The notes below the pieces were generated by a model. It had not been told where the DNA came from, searched no databases, and saw only the letters and a program-made list of their open reading frames with translations. The translations under genes and the position numbers were made by a program. DNA of 51,564 nt. Origin: Poteriospumella lacustris. Lineage: Eukaryota > Sar > Chrysophyceae > Chromulinales > Dinobryaceae. The stretch spans positions 1 to 51,564 of the forward strand of contig SMOI01000232.1 of assembly GCA_008000375.1 (NCBI GenBank), in the 5' to 3' direction. How positions within the stretch are numbered: the stretch's first letter is position 1; each line of letters begins with the position of its first letter. Of the stretch, positions 20,662-31,310 are shown piece by piece.

Positions 20662-21114
20662 GCTGAGCCAACGATGTGTTCGATCTAATTGATAATGAAT
20701 CGCAGAGCTGGGTTCCCGGAGTAGTTGGTCTGATGAGATGATGGTGAGGAAATCCAAAATCCAAACACATGAGCCGAAGAAGCTCCAAAAACACGCTCAA
20801 ACACACTCAAACACAGATGCTCCAAAGTCTGCGACCCGTATCGTCGTCGTCGTGTCGTTGTCGTCGTCGTCGTCGTCGTCGTGATTGATCGTCGTCGTCA
20901 GGAGCGGTTCCTCTGCTGTTCTGCTGTTGTCTGCTCTGCTGGCGGAATGAGGAAACGGAGGAAAATAGTGAACCACGAAAGGAAAGCCACCGCTCTGTCT
21001 CCACCTGTTGGTGTTTCCAGTTCCCCTTCATAATTTTGTTTGGGAGTCATCTATTTTGTTCTGGATCGAAAGGGCATACGTTCGAATCAAATCGCGACAT
21101 TCCGCAACGACACC
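20662..21114. other. Shared divergent 5' region with a GTC/GTT microsatellite
   Basis: A 453 bp region between the DEK/HMG gene (-) and the MDM35-like gene (+). Positions about 20838-20900 are a (CGT)n-type microsatellite with interruptions. No TATA-like element stands out. Confidence 0.5.
20838..20900. repeat. Interrupted (CGT)n microsatellite
   Basis: Runs of CGTCGTCGT broken by GTTGTC and TGATTGAT. Simple repeat in a presumed promoter/5' UTR. Confidence 0.85.
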
Positions 21115-21306
21115 ATGAACTTTCCAGAATGTGCCGAACTCAAAGCAGCCTACGACAAGTGCTTCGAAGAGAAAATTGCAGTAAATCTGAAGGCTTTTGT
21201 TTGGGATCCAGTAGCAGCACAATCGTGCAATGAGCCCTTCGAAGACGTAAAGGCCTGTTATGAGGAGATGATGCGACGAAAAATAGCAGAAAAGCGTCAA
21301 AAATAG
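21115..21306 (+). CDS. TRIAP1: MDM35/TRIAP1-type twin CX9C intermembrane-space protein
   Basis: Small mitochondrial intermembrane-space protein, partner of PRELI/Ups lipid-transfer proteins, which it stabilises during phosphatidic acid transport for cardiolipin synthesis. 63 residues, single exon. Two CX9C motifs are exact: Cys6-Cys16 and Cys38-Cys48. The start MNFPEC, the AYDKCFEEKI helix and the PFEDVKACYEEMM helix fit the family length (about 65-85 residues). Import would depend on the Mia40 disulfide relay. The start is ATG 21115; upstream in-frame sequence lacks an ATG close by and the N-terminus matches the family. Other twin CX9C proteins (for example COX-assembly factors) are less likely given the spacing. 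Confidence 0.85.
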   Translation: MNFPECAELKAAYDKCFEEKIAVNLKAFVWDPVAAQSCNEPFEDVKACYEEMMRRKIAEKRQK

Positions 21307-21561
21307 ATTTCCGACGATGTTTGTAGGCCAACGGAAGACTGTAGATATCCCATGAACTTCATTACAAAACAACGTCGCCGCGTTGCGACCAACTATGATA
21401 CATATACTTGACAGAGCCTGCTGTGACGCAAACATTGACCCACAGAAAGAGCGAAACGGAAACAACAGGAGTAGGACCTACGGCCTCATGAAGGAGCCCC
21501 ACGACGTAATTCCAGGAAAAGAGATGACTTGTCGAGAGGCAGAAGCGTTTGGTCGGCGGTC

Positions 21562-22131
21562 TTAGACGGTCTGACAGTTGCAGAAACCGTTGGCGTCCAC
21601 TTGGCACGAGTACGCTCCGTCGTAACAGTTGCCGAGCGATGCCAAATCAGAGCAAAGGAGCGATTCACCTGTAATAATTGGGCAACGGCCTTGCTTCACG
21701 GCGTCGGGATTCGTTTCGTTCCTTGGAAGGGTCGGCGCGTACTTTTCGCGAGCCAGCTCCTCGGCGGTCATTTTAGTGTAGGCACAGAAGGAATAATTGA
21801 CCGTCCCCCAAAGACACCAACAATCAGCTGGACAACGAGGCGACGAGGTGAGCCGCCGGACAATGCAAAGCAACGAAGATTCGCAAAGGAACTTACTCGG
21901 ATTTTGTTCGCCGGGCTGCATAGTGATGTCGCACCCGCCGACTCCAGCGCCCTGAATCTTCACATTCACCTCTTTCTTGTAGCTGTTCGACACCTACCAC
22001 AACGTCCCTGATCATGAATGTCGAGATCGCAACGAATTAACGTGCCCACTTACGGAAATTGAAGTTCCCGCAGCGGCGAACTTGGCGACAGCCAAAGCGG
22101 TCAAAAGCAAAAACAAGACAGCGACGGTCAT
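21562..22131 (-). CDS. Small secreted cysteine-rich protein (unknown)
   Basis: Three exons, 22131-22054, 21993-21897 and 21827-21562, with GT-AG introns of 60 and 69 bp in matching phase; 146 residues. The N-terminus MTVAVLFLLLTALAVAKFAA is a clear signal peptide. The mature part holds ten cysteines (an even number, consistent with five disulfides), one N-glycosylation sequon (NET), and no recognised domain. The end carries the spacing C-x5-C-x6-C-x1-C near the C-terminus (NCYDGAYSCQVDANGFCNCQ). The fit of all three exons to one protein is strong evidence that it is a real gene. Function is unknown: an extracellular, vacuolar or wall/scale protein are all possible. Confidence 0.72.
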
Positions 22132-22548
22132 TGGGACAGCGAGGGAATCGACTTTACTCGAACAGAAGCTTTCGAAATGACGAATTGAGGAGCTCACGAT
22201 GCCAGTTGAACAGTTGATAGTAGTTACGTGAAATGGGAAAGGGGCCACCGGTCGAACCGTCGTCGGTCGTCGACGGAGGCGACGGGTGCCCTAGACTCCT
22301 AGAATGGCGACACAGACACACAGACGTCCACCTCCACCGCGCCACACGGCGGCCAACCCCAACCCCAACCCCAACCCCAACCCCGACGCCTTACCGCATG
22401 CACATACACCACTGGCGTGTGGTGATCGTAGGTAGGAGTGGGCCATCACGTCACGAGAGGCCACCGGAGCGGCAGAGCCGCAGGGTGGCTGTCGTGCTAT
22501 TTACAAAGAGACCGTCTGCTACACAGAGGGGCGTCAGGCGCAGCGCCC
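22132..22548. other. Intergenic region with interstitial telomere-like tract
   Basis: A 417 bp region between the Cys-rich gene start (-) and the stop of the RAP-like gene (-). It contains (AACCCC)5 at 22355-22384. No coding frame is supported. Confidence 0.5.
22355..22384. repeat. (AACCCC)5 interstitial telomere-like repeat
   Basis: Five perfect units. It differs from this chromosome's own C-strand telomere unit (AACCCT) by one base in every unit, and equals the ciliate-type GGGGTT repeat read on the other strand. Confidence 0.9.
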
Positions 22549-25500
22549 TCAGCGAAACACCCCCTCGGCAACCATGCGCCCCATCAACGCCGCCGCTTCG
22601 CCTTGGAAATCGGGCAACCCGGCAGTTTCGAAGCTGACCGGTCCGAGCCGCCGCTCGGGCGACGAGTCTTCGTCGTCGTTCTGCGCGACACGCGACGGCT
22701 GCAGCGACAAGCGATAGAGCGGGACGTGGGGGAACCGCCGCGCATACAGTCTCTCCTTGAGCACGTCGAATCGTCGCAGCTCAGCAGCGCCACTCAGACC
22801 GGCTGGGGCGATCTCGATGAAGGCCGCCGCGCGGTTTCGCTTCGTGTCGACGACCGCCACGTCCATCGGCAGCAGCTCCGTGTAGACCTCCTGCTCCTCC
22901 GCCTCGTCACCCGGCGGCACGAGCTGCAACGTTACTGGTGATGCAAGGCCCATGAAGCTCGGCCGTAGACTCCACCGCGGCGACAGCCGCAGCGCCTCCA
23001 TCTCTCGATGCAGCGCCGCTTGCAGCGCCTCCCGCGCGATCGACGTCTGCGGCGAAAACTGCACCGCACCATGACACGCGTCTCGCAGCGCACAGAAGCG
23101 CGCGCGAGAGGTCGCCGCTCTGTTCGAGTACTGGCGCCAAAGAATCGGCAGCTCGTAGCGAACGAAGAGGAGGAACACCACGACGCGCAGGCGCCACCGC
23201 TCGCGCACTCCTGCGCCGGCGTCGCCGCTGCGGGCGAAGGCGGACAGCGGCACCGCGAGCAGCTTCTCGAGCACCGCCTCGCCGAGCGAGAAGAGCACGT
23301 CGTCCTCCAGCTCCGTCAGCAGCACGTCGAAGACCTGGTCGCCATCGCCCCGGGGCGATCGCTGCTGCCGCGACAGAGGCGCGGTGTCGCAGGCCAGCAG
23401 CGCGAGCGTGTGCGCCATCCCCGTGAGCGAGTCGACCTCCGACGCCGTCAGGACGCGTCGCGGCGGCTGCGCCCACGCCTCCACCAGCGCCAGCTGCAGA
23501 GCCGTGTCCATCAGACGCCAGCTGCCGCCGAGATTGGCCACGGCCGTCGCCACGACCGTGGCCTGCCGCTGCCAGCTCGACACGTCTTCGACGCGCGACG
23601 GGCGCTGCAGCAGCTGCTCCAACAGCCGCTGCAGCGCAAAATTCGCCGCGCGCACTTCTTCGGACTGCGCCAGCTCGCTCCAGGGCACGGCGAGCTCCTC
23701 CAGACCGCGCAGCACGCGTCGTGCGAGGCGCTCTCTCACGTCGCCGGCCGCGCCAGTCGGCTGGTCGGAGAGCTTGAGCACCAGCGCGCGGAGCAAGACG
23801 TTGCGTGCGCCAGCCGTCAGGTCCGGCCAGCGCACGCCCAGCGCGACGAGGGACTCCGCCAGCAGCCACTCGACGGCGTCGCTGCCTCCGATCTCCGGCT
23901 CCGTCGTGGCCGCGACGCCGTACACGCGGCTGCGCACGTACTCTTGCTCGTCGAGGGAGACGGCGCGCTGCAGCAGGTACTGCAGCATCGGCGTCGACGA
24001 CCACCGCACGCCCAGCTTCGCCAGGCCCTGAAAGAACATCGCCAAGTCGCGCACCGTCGCTCGGGTCTCCGACAGCGCCACCACGCTGACGAGCAGCGGC
24101 TGGGTCAGCTGCCCTATCTCGCCGCGGAAGGGCACGTTCAGCGCCCCCAACCTACACACAGCAGCCCACCGTCAGCACACGCAACGCGCGGTCAGGGGAA
24201 CAGCACACGCGACTGGCGCTTACAGCAGAAACAGGCGACACAGTTGGCCGAACGACGCCCTCCCCGGTCGGTACTCGACGAGGATCCGCGCCGTCAGAGC
24301 CTGCTGCGCTCCGTTGGTGAGCAGCATCCACTGGAACCGCGCCGGCTCGACGGCGGACGTCGACGGCGCAGCGGCGCCCGCGTCTTCCTCGAACTGCGAC
24401 AGCGCGCCCAGCAGCTGCTCGACCAGCCTCGCCGTCCCCGGCGGTGACCCCCTTCGCCTGGCGGTGCAGAGCGTCTTGATCGTCTTAGACAGCGCCCGCA
24501 CGTAGCTCGACGCGTTGGCCGTCGAGAACACGGGCAGCTGCAGCCGCGCCGCGCTTTCAACGGCGTCGACGAACACTTCGAGGCGCTCGGCCGGCGTCCA
24601 GTCCCTCCGCATCACGCGACTCAGACGGACCATCGTCCGACACGCGTCCTCCGTCAACGCCGCCCGCGTTGCCGGCAGCAAGGAGCGGCCCTCGACGCCG
24701 GCGGCGGCAACGCTGCACAACAGCGTCAGCCACGCGCGGTCGATCGTCAGCTGCTGCCGCGCGGCGGTGGCCGCGATTGCCGGCGCCGCATCGGTGGGCG
24801 CGCGCTCGGCGAAGAAGGGCTCTCGCAGGAGCGGCACCAGCGCAGCGAGGCAGTGCTGCAGCGCTTTGAGGGCGGCGTGTTCTGCGTCAGATCTGTTCTT
24901 GCCGCCGCCCGTCGGGCGGGGCGGCTTCGCCGCGGGATGCAGCTTTTCGCTGCGGCCACCGAAGACAGCGCCTCGGCGGGCGGCCGTGTCGAGTACGCCA
25001 GCGAGGCCGTGGAGCCGCGCCAACAAGACGTCGACCGTGCCGCTGTCGACGACTTCGCTGTGCCGATCGAAGAAGCGCAGAACGTCGCTCTTCGTCGTTG
25101 CCGACGCCGACGCCGCCGTCAACGAGCACGCCGCGCGGACGGCGACCAGCGAGAGACGCCGCAGCGCCGCCTCCAACGGCGCCGTCGCCAAGCGAGGCGC
25201 GGCGACGTCCAGCGCCGCGTGGAGCTCCACCAAAGCTCCGGATAAGTCGACGGTCGCGCCGAGTGGAAGCGACAGTTCCCAGTCCACGCGCGAACAGAGA
25301 CCGTCGACGGCCGCTGCGACCTGCGCTGCGGTCGCCGACGGTAGATGCACCGCTGTGGTTTGGTGTTCGACGAGAGAGCTGCCTCTCAGCAACTCCAGGG
25401 CGGCGAGCCACTGCTGCACCGCGTCGACGGAGCCGGTCCCAACTGGCAGCTGGTCGCCGACGAGAACCGACAGCGCCTCGAGTGGCAGCACGCGTTGGTG

Positions 25501-26196
25501 CGCCGGGTGAGGGACTTCCTTGTGCAGGGCTGCCACGCTCAAGCACACGCGAATCGCCTCCGCATTCGTCGGCGTCTGCTGCGCGCCGTCGAGTTTGACC
25601 AGCCGCACGAACAGATTCGCGTTGATCTCCTGCACCGTCTCCCGCAGTCGGAGCAGCGCCTGGTCGGGAGGGTCGCCTTGCAGCTGCTCTGCCACCGTCT
25701 GAAGACAATGCGCGAAGTCGCACGCTCGGTTCGATGCCCCGTTGTCTTCGGGACCGGGCGAGCAGAGACTCAGACTCACCAACGGCGCCAATTCCGCAAG
25801 ACACGGGACCGCGACATCGAGTTCAGCGAGAAGCGCAGGATCCACCAGCCCATCGGAAGAGCAGCGCCGGAGAAACGCACAGTATTCCCTCAAACCATCC
25901 AGCCGCTCATCCAAAGAGCTGCCGTTGAGCAGTCGCTCGCGCAGAAAAGCGCCCGCCTCGCGGCCGACGATGTCTCCTGCGAGTGGCGCCCTGGAGACTT
26001 TCGTGTCTTGGACGGTCGTCATGCCAAACCGACCACCATTGCTTCGTGTCGGGGTGCTTTCTGTTGGGGATGAGAACTCGCGGACCGTTGGCAACAGGAG
26101 GCGGCACGACAACAAGTTACGCCGACGATCCCGCAGCGACCGACCAATCGCCACCCTCGACGGGCGCAGAAGCGGTCGCCATTTCAACGTAATCAT
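22549..26196 (-). CDS. Organelle-targeted helical-repeat protein with RAP-like C-terminus (FASTK/OPR-type candidate)
   Basis: Two exons, 26196-24224 and 24151-22549, with a 72 bp GT-AG intron in phase; 1,191 residues. The N-terminus (about 45 residues) is Arg/Leu/Ser-rich without acidic residues, a classic mitochondrial or plastid presequence. The body is all-helical, and in the second half shows a recurring pattern L-x-x-LG-x-x-W (GLAKLGVRW, SLVALGVRW, ELAVPW, NLGGSW), as in FASTK/OPR/RAP RNA-binding proteins. The last 120 residues contain VDTKRNRAAAFIEIAP, then LKERLYARRFPHVPLYRL, which resembles a divergent RAP endonuclease-like fold. Likely role: organellar RNA processing or stability. 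The family call is inference from pattern. Confidence 0.6.
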
Positions 26197-26792
26197 CTCT
26201 AAGTTTGAGTCAACCCCACCCTAACTCGCGCGGTGAGGACACATTCACTACAAACGTTGCGTCGGAGGAGTTGGAACTGTGTGAGCCAATGAGCCAATGC
26301 CACAGCGGAATGGGTGAACGCTTGAAAAGAACAAGAATGTCGCAATCTCCCTCTCACGCACTGATACTGGTCACGACTGGCTTCTGATACGCTGGCACAT
26401 TCGGTTGTGCACATGGTCCTGTTCGATAGCCGAGTCGATCGTCGCGTCGATCGCGTCGATCAGTCGCCGCCGACGACACGACGACGATGGCGACGGGTCG
26501 ACGCGGCGGCGGTGGACGCGGCGGCGGCGGCGGAGAGGGCACAACGGCACAACGACGCAGCGTAAGGCCTTCGACGTTGCGCCTCAGCGAACTTCCATCA
26601 GTGTTGCCATAGCGCAAACAATGGCGCCTTCACGCACTGGCGCTCTCCTTTTCGTTACGCGGTGCCCAGTCTGCCGCACCGCCTCGTTTCGGTGGTCACC
26701 ATTAGTTAGCGTACGCTTACGCGGAACAAAAGAGACCACCGCTCTCGGTTACACCGTGCTATAGTCTGTTTGACTGTGCGACCAGAGCGCGC
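26197..26792. other. Intergenic, GC-rich, with GTCGATCGCGTCGATC elements
   Basis: About 596 bp between the RAP-like gene start (-) and the SH3-FKBP stop (-). Around 26432-26465 CGTCGATCGCGTCGATC is a near palindrome, followed by a GGC/GCG-rich stretch. A 119-codon plus-strand frame (26405-26764) is not supported. Confidence 0.45.
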
Positions 26793-27738
26793 TCAGCCGA
26801 CGGTGCGTCCAACGGTCGCCCCTTGCGCAGTGGGATCCACCAGGACGATCCGCGAATCGCGTCGTTGTCCCTGCGCGGATCTGTCACGAGCGGAAGCAAC
26901 ACCAGACGTGAAGAATTCCGGCGGGCCTTCCGGAGGGACAGGGTCGCCCTTTTCTGTGGAATGGAAAATGCAATGGATAATAATGAAAGAATTGGGCGGA
27001 ATGTACGGCGGGTTCCCCGCTGAACCGTAGGCCTGCGCTGGGGCGGCCGTGATCGTTGCCGACTGCCCAACGAAGATGTGTGAAAGAACCGCTTGCTCTA
27101 GGGCAGCGGGAACCGACCGTTGGCCGACAGTGAATCTCAGCGTTCCTCGGCCGAACTCTCTGGTGTCCGTCGAGGCCCCGTCCCAAATCAGACCCACCAC
27201 TTGGACTTCCACACGATCGCCTATTTGGGCGCGAACACCATTCGTAATCGACGGAGTCGTCGCGCTTTGTGCAATTTCAACAGCAAATCCTCTCTCCGTC
27301 AGATCATCAAACGCGGACAAAGATCGGAGACTGAAGGCCGACCGTCTCACGCTCGTCGCTCGACTGGCGGCAGTTGGACTGCTGACCGACACTCTTTGTA
27401 GAGCTTCCGCAGCTTCCACAACTTCATTCTCTCCTTTTTTCAAGTCCTGAGGCCGAGGAGGAGGAGCAGGGGCCACTCGAACCTTCTCTTTGACGTAATT
27501 CTTGGGGAAGTACCCTCTGTAAACGTTGCCATTTCTCTGAGCGATGCCAAGCCACCAACCGTGCTCATTTTTTTCCAGAATTTCAATCGTCTCACCGGCA
27601 TACAATGATAAATCGTGATCCGTCTGTCATAGATAACTTCTGTGTGAACGAGGTCGCAGTGAACGAAAAAGAAAACACAGGAAGCCTCACCTCCGCCGTC
27701 CAGTCGTAGAGCACCTCGCATTGATCTAACAGAGCCAT
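26793..27738 (-). CDS. SH3-FKBP fusion protein
   Basis: Exons 27738-27691 and 27623-26793 with a 67 bp GT-AG intron at phase 0; 292 residues. Residues about 5-63 are an SH3 domain: ALxDxxEVLYDWTAE, then the DLSLYAGETIEIL strand, GWWLG and GYFPKNYV, all diagnostic. The intron splits the SH3 after the ALYDY-like strand. A Pro-rich linker (APAPPPRP) and a Ser-rich stretch follow. Residues about 150-237 are an FKBP-type fold: GDRVEVQVVG, DG, LRFTVG, VGQSATI, AYGSAG and IPPNSFIIIHCIF. Several active-site positions are changed (the FD pair reads TD, and VIxGW reads VPAAL), so catalysis is doubtful. A cytosolic scaffold linking Pro-rich ligands is likely. The SH3-FKBP order is unusual. Confidence 0.85.
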
Positions 27739-28073
27739 CGGAAAAAAGGATAGGTGGATATCTGACAATAGTGTATTCTCCAAACAACTTTATGACCACC
27801 AAAGCTGGGAGGTCTCGCGAGAGTTATCGACTTTTCAACGAAGATTTGTGAACAGATCGTCACTGCGGCGCCAGTTGGGCGCGGCCCGGCTCTGGCGGGG
27901 CGGACCTGGTACAACAATTTTCATGTTGCAGCTGCTACTATTGCTTTTACACGCGACAGAGTGGACACAGGACTATACGGTGTTGTCTCGCGACCTGTGG
28001 CGACCTGTGGCGATTACAGAACGATTGCGTGCTTACATAGCTGCAATCGACAACGCAAACGCGGTCATAGAGC
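27739..28073. other. Intergenic region between SH3-FKBP start and the next gene's stop
   Basis: A 335 bp stretch with no supported open frame or RNA gene; presumed promoter of the SH3-FKBP gene and 3' UTR of its upstream neighbour. Confidence 0.4.
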
Positions 28074-29672
28074 TCATAGCATGGGCTCGGACGCGCCGAT
28101 GTGAGTTAGGCCGTCGAGAAGACGCGCAACTTCATCGTCGCGATCCGTCGACTCCTTCGCGCGCCCCGCGGAACCTTTGGACAGCCACCGCGTTCGCATC
28201 GACAACGGCAACATGAGCATCTCGCGAGCAAACTCATTGTTCTCGCGCAGTTTCCTGTCACGAATGGCGGAGAGAATAAACCGCCTCGGGTCTGATGTCG
28301 CTACCCGGCCGGTTGCAGGACGACGCGAGGCGGACGCTTTCGGAAGACGCTCATCGCCGTGTTGGCGCAGGGAGAGGCTTCGGTCATACGCCATCACATC
28401 GGTTGAACCCAGAACGTCCTGTCGACGGTCCAGTCCGAAGGGGTGAGCGACGAACCAATGCAGCGACACCTCCAGAGGGGGCCGATCGCGATGGGGAAGC
28501 AGCAGCTGAGACTGCATCGTGACCTTTCTCTCTCGTAAATAGTCATCAAAAACACGCTCCAGTTGTGTTTGTCGGCTTCTGGCCATCGACGCGAAACCGG
28601 TTGGGAAAGACCTGGGATTTGCGGCGTCGCACAGCCTCGCAAACCTCTCGACACACTTGTTTCGCAAGTTCACGAGCGACGTGAGCGAACCGGTCGACAC
28701 GTCGAGGTTGTCGACGACCTCTTCGTTGAAAGACCGCAACGAATCCTGCATAAGATGATCCAGGGATTCTCGAAACACCGGCTTCAGATCGTCGATGAGT
28801 TGGCGACGCAGAAGCTCAAATCCAATCTGGCGAACGCCCGCACTGCACGAACCAACGAGCTGACCGAAATCGGTCTCCAAACGCAGCAAGCGATCGTCAA
28901 CGGCCTTCGTCCATTCTGACCCAACGGTCTTGTCAGAGGGAACTTTGACGTCGTGGAAACAGTCGCGAAAACGCTGCTTCGCTTGATGAAGAGCTCGGGC
29001 AACAAGCTCTATGCCTCGCTCATGGTCCCAAGCGACGCTTTGTCCTTTAAAATGGGCAGGGGCACTGCTCGTGATGGTGACGTTACCGACCACGTTCGAG
29101 TGATCATCGCTGAGAATTCTCCTCAGTTCTGCAAGGAACGACTTGCGAAAGCTTTCGACGGTCTCTTCGTCTGCAAGCGCATGTTCTCCAATCGGCAGCA
29201 ACAGAAACCGCGGGCGTGGATAGATGTCCGACAGCGGCCGCTGGCGAAGATAACGATCAACCTGCAACGCCTGGCGGACAAGAAAGTTCAAGAAGCTGTG
29301 GTCGCCAACAGGTCCGTCATACACAAGAAAGACAGGCTTTTCACACGATGCGTTGCTGCTCTCGTTTGTGTTCTGACTCAGAGGATGCCCAACAATACTT
29401 TGAGCTATTCTTTTTATCGCACGGTCTTGATCCAATATGTCGGTCCGATTGAGAAAGCACAGCGACAAGTCCGTCGAAATCCCGACGGAGGGATCCGCTT
29501 CGATGACTTCTATCTCCACATCGGTTGGGAGATCATCTTCCGCATTGGGCGGCGCAAGGCTCGGGGACAAACTTCGAATGAGATTTCCTGAACCACCGTG
29601 CAACGAAACAGACACTCGCCGTGTATCACTGAGTCTCAAGCAAGATACAATCAGCAGAAAGAGAAGAATCAT
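28074..29672 (-). CDS. Secretory-pathway protein of unknown function with helical C-terminal half
   Basis: Single exon, 532 residues. The N-terminus (MILLFLLIVSCLRLS) is a signal peptide. At least four N-glycosylation sequons (NRT, NES, NAS, NVT) lie in the first 220 residues, so an ER-luminal or secreted location is likely. Residues about 20-215 look alpha/beta, with hydrophobic strands such as KPVFLVYDGPVGD and RPRFLLLPIG. Residues about 230-400 look like a long helical bundle (for example 'RESLDHLMQDSLRSFNEEV'). After about 420 it becomes basic and Arg-rich. No second membrane segment and no retention signal at the C-terminus. I considered GPI transamidase PIG-S and dynamin-like/Sey1 proteins but no diagnostic motif is present. 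Confidence 0.65.
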   Translation of the reverse strand: MILLFLLIVSCLRLSDTRRVSVSLHGGSGNLIRSLSPSLAPPNAEDDLPTDVEIEVIEADPSVGISTDLSLCFLNRTDILDQDRAIKRIAQSIVGHPLSQNTNESSNASCEKPVFLVYDGPVGDHSFLNFLVRQALQVDRYLRQRPLSDIYPRPRFLLLPIGEHALADEETVESFRKSFLAELRRILSDDHSNVVGNVTITSSAPAHFKGQSVAWDHERGIELVARALHQAKQRFRDCFHDVKVPSDKTVGSEWTKAVDDRLLRLETDFGQLVGSCSAGVRQIGFELLRRQLIDDLKPVFRESLDHLMQDSLRSFNEEVVDNLDVSTGSLTSLVNLRNKCVERFARLCDAANPRSFPTGFASMARSRQTQLERVFDDYLRERKVTMQSQLLLPHRDRPPLEVSLHWFVAHPFGLDRRQDVLGSTDVMAYDRSLSLRQHGDERLPKASASRRPATGRVATSDPRRFILSAIRDRKLRENNEFAREMLMLPLSMRTRWLSKGSAGRAKESTDRDDEVARLLDGLTHIGASEPML

Positions 29673-30161
29673 CTTGCAGATAAAGCACTGAAGTTGCTCG
29701 TGCGATTATCGCAAACCATATAAAGAGTAAATTGCTTTTGGTCGAACAATACAATCACAAACGTACGTATCTGCGGCAACTAGTTTCCAGAATGTTGCAG
29801 GTGAATCAGAGAATGTCTACGCCTTCTACGAATGTTCATGGTTCACGGTTCACATCTCTTATTGGCCATCGTCGGTCATGAGTCATCGGTCATCGTCGGT
29901 CATGGTCATCGGTCGCTGGGTGTTGTTGAGGACAACGTGTACATATATGGAAATAACTAACTGGTACTAGATGCATGTCGAACTCTCAGACTGCGTACTG
30001 AACACCTCTCTGTCCGTGGCACTGACTTTCATTGGTCTTGGTCATTGACCCTTACAACGTCGACAATAGGTCTTCCCGCCATCTGTCATAATCGAGGAAA
30101 GATACTGTTGTTGATCCCAAACTCGTCGGCAGCAAGCATACAAACAAACGACACCAAACAG
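29673..30161. other. Divergent 5' region with GTCATCGGTCATC repeats
   Basis: A 489 bp region between the secretory unknown (-) and REXO4 (+). The 14-mer CATCGTCGGTCATG occurs at 29867-29880 and 29891-29904 with further partial copies to 29922. Confidence 0.5.
29867..29922. repeat. Short direct repeats CATCGTCGGTCATG
   Basis: Two perfect copies of a 14-mer, 24 bp apart, plus degenerate GTCATCGGTC copies. Located in the shared 5' region, about 240 bp before REXO4. Confidence 0.8.
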
Positions 30162-31248
30162 ATGAGCAATTGGAATTCGTTGAAGAAAAAAATCGGGGCA
30201 GCAGATAAGACGACCCCGCAAGCTGCCAGCGTCGCAAGCACGATCCACAAGGAAATGTCGACCCCCATTTCCCCGGAGGAAGCCAAGTTGGCCGGAATGC
30301 TAAAAAGACTCCGCGAAAAGGCCGTCGCTTTGGATTGTGAGATGGTGGGAACAGGTATGAATGGCAAATACAGCGAACTGGCTCGATGCAGTTTGGTAGA
30401 TAGCAGCGGACAAGTTCTTTACGACGAGTACGTGCAGCCAAAAGGATACGTGACTGATTTTCGAACTCAGTGGAGCGGCATTCGGCGCTCTGATATCAAC
30501 AAAAATAAAGCAGTGACTCTGGAGGAGGTAATGTTTGATTGCTCTCGCTTCTCCTGGGTTGCTTTACAAATTGCTCGTGTTCTAGTGTCAGCAGTCTATC
30601 ATGGACCTTTTAAAAGGAAAAGTACTCGTTGGTCACGCGTTGCCGAACGATATGAAAGTTCTGATGCTGTCCCACCCGCGTCTCCTGGTCCGGGACACCT
30701 CCAGATATCCCGCGTACATGCGGACCCTCCCGAATGGGAAACGTAGACCTCGTGCCCTTCGGGACTTAACTCAGCAGTTCCTGAACAAGACTATTCAAAC
30801 AGGAGAGCACGATTCCGTTGAGGATGCACGATGCACGATGGAACTGTATCTCCGCGCGCAACGTGAATGGGAGTTGCACCTCCGACAGAAAAAGACCACA
30901 GCGAGAGAGCAGTCCACATCAGAGAAAGATTCAACCGTCGCCGACGCTTCTGCGGAAGTTCCCGAAAAGCTGGAAGACACAGATCGCGGATCTGTAGAAA
31001 ACCGACCGTCGGACCAAAGCAGTCGCAAGGGGACAAGGAGCGAAGACGCGGCAGCTCCTCGAAAGCGCACTAGAGAAGAGAATAGTCCCGAACCTTCTCT
31101 CAAGCGCACAAAGACCGGTTCTATTCAAAACGAAGGGGCCAGCATGTCTCAAGAGCATGCGATGGTGTCCGAGACAGCGACGAAGCGCGCTTGGGTAACA
31201 AAACAACAGCGCCGAGAGTCGCGGAAACGAGTCCGACAGTCCAAGTAG
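30162..31248 (+). CDS. REXO4: REXO4-type DEDDh 3'-5' exonuclease
   Basis: RNA exonuclease of the REXO4/Rex4 group, linked in other eukaryotes to nucleolar rRNA (ITS1) processing. Exons 30162-30527 and 30586-31248 with a 58 bp intron (AG choice 30585, 30591 or 30594 all keep the frame); 342 residues. Catalytic residues are all visible: Asp58 and Glu60 in 'VALDCEMVG', Asp144 in 'LVGHALPNDMK', and His197 with Asp202 in 'GEHDSVEDA'. Between them are TDFRTQWSGI and RDTSRYPAY, both typical of Rex4. The C-terminal 110 residues are charged, Lys/Arg/Glu-rich and probably carry the nucleolar signal. Convergent with the next gene, 62 bp between stops. Confidence 0.92.
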
Positions 31249-31310
31249 CTGTCTATTGTGTAATTGAGCATGCTCCATCTGAGCGATTCTTACATCCCTT
31301 GCAATCCATC

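Noticed and set aside
28074-29672. PIG-S or Sey1/atlastin-like identity
   Set aside because: No GTPase motifs, no C-terminal membrane hairpin and no diagnostic PIG-S pattern were visible.
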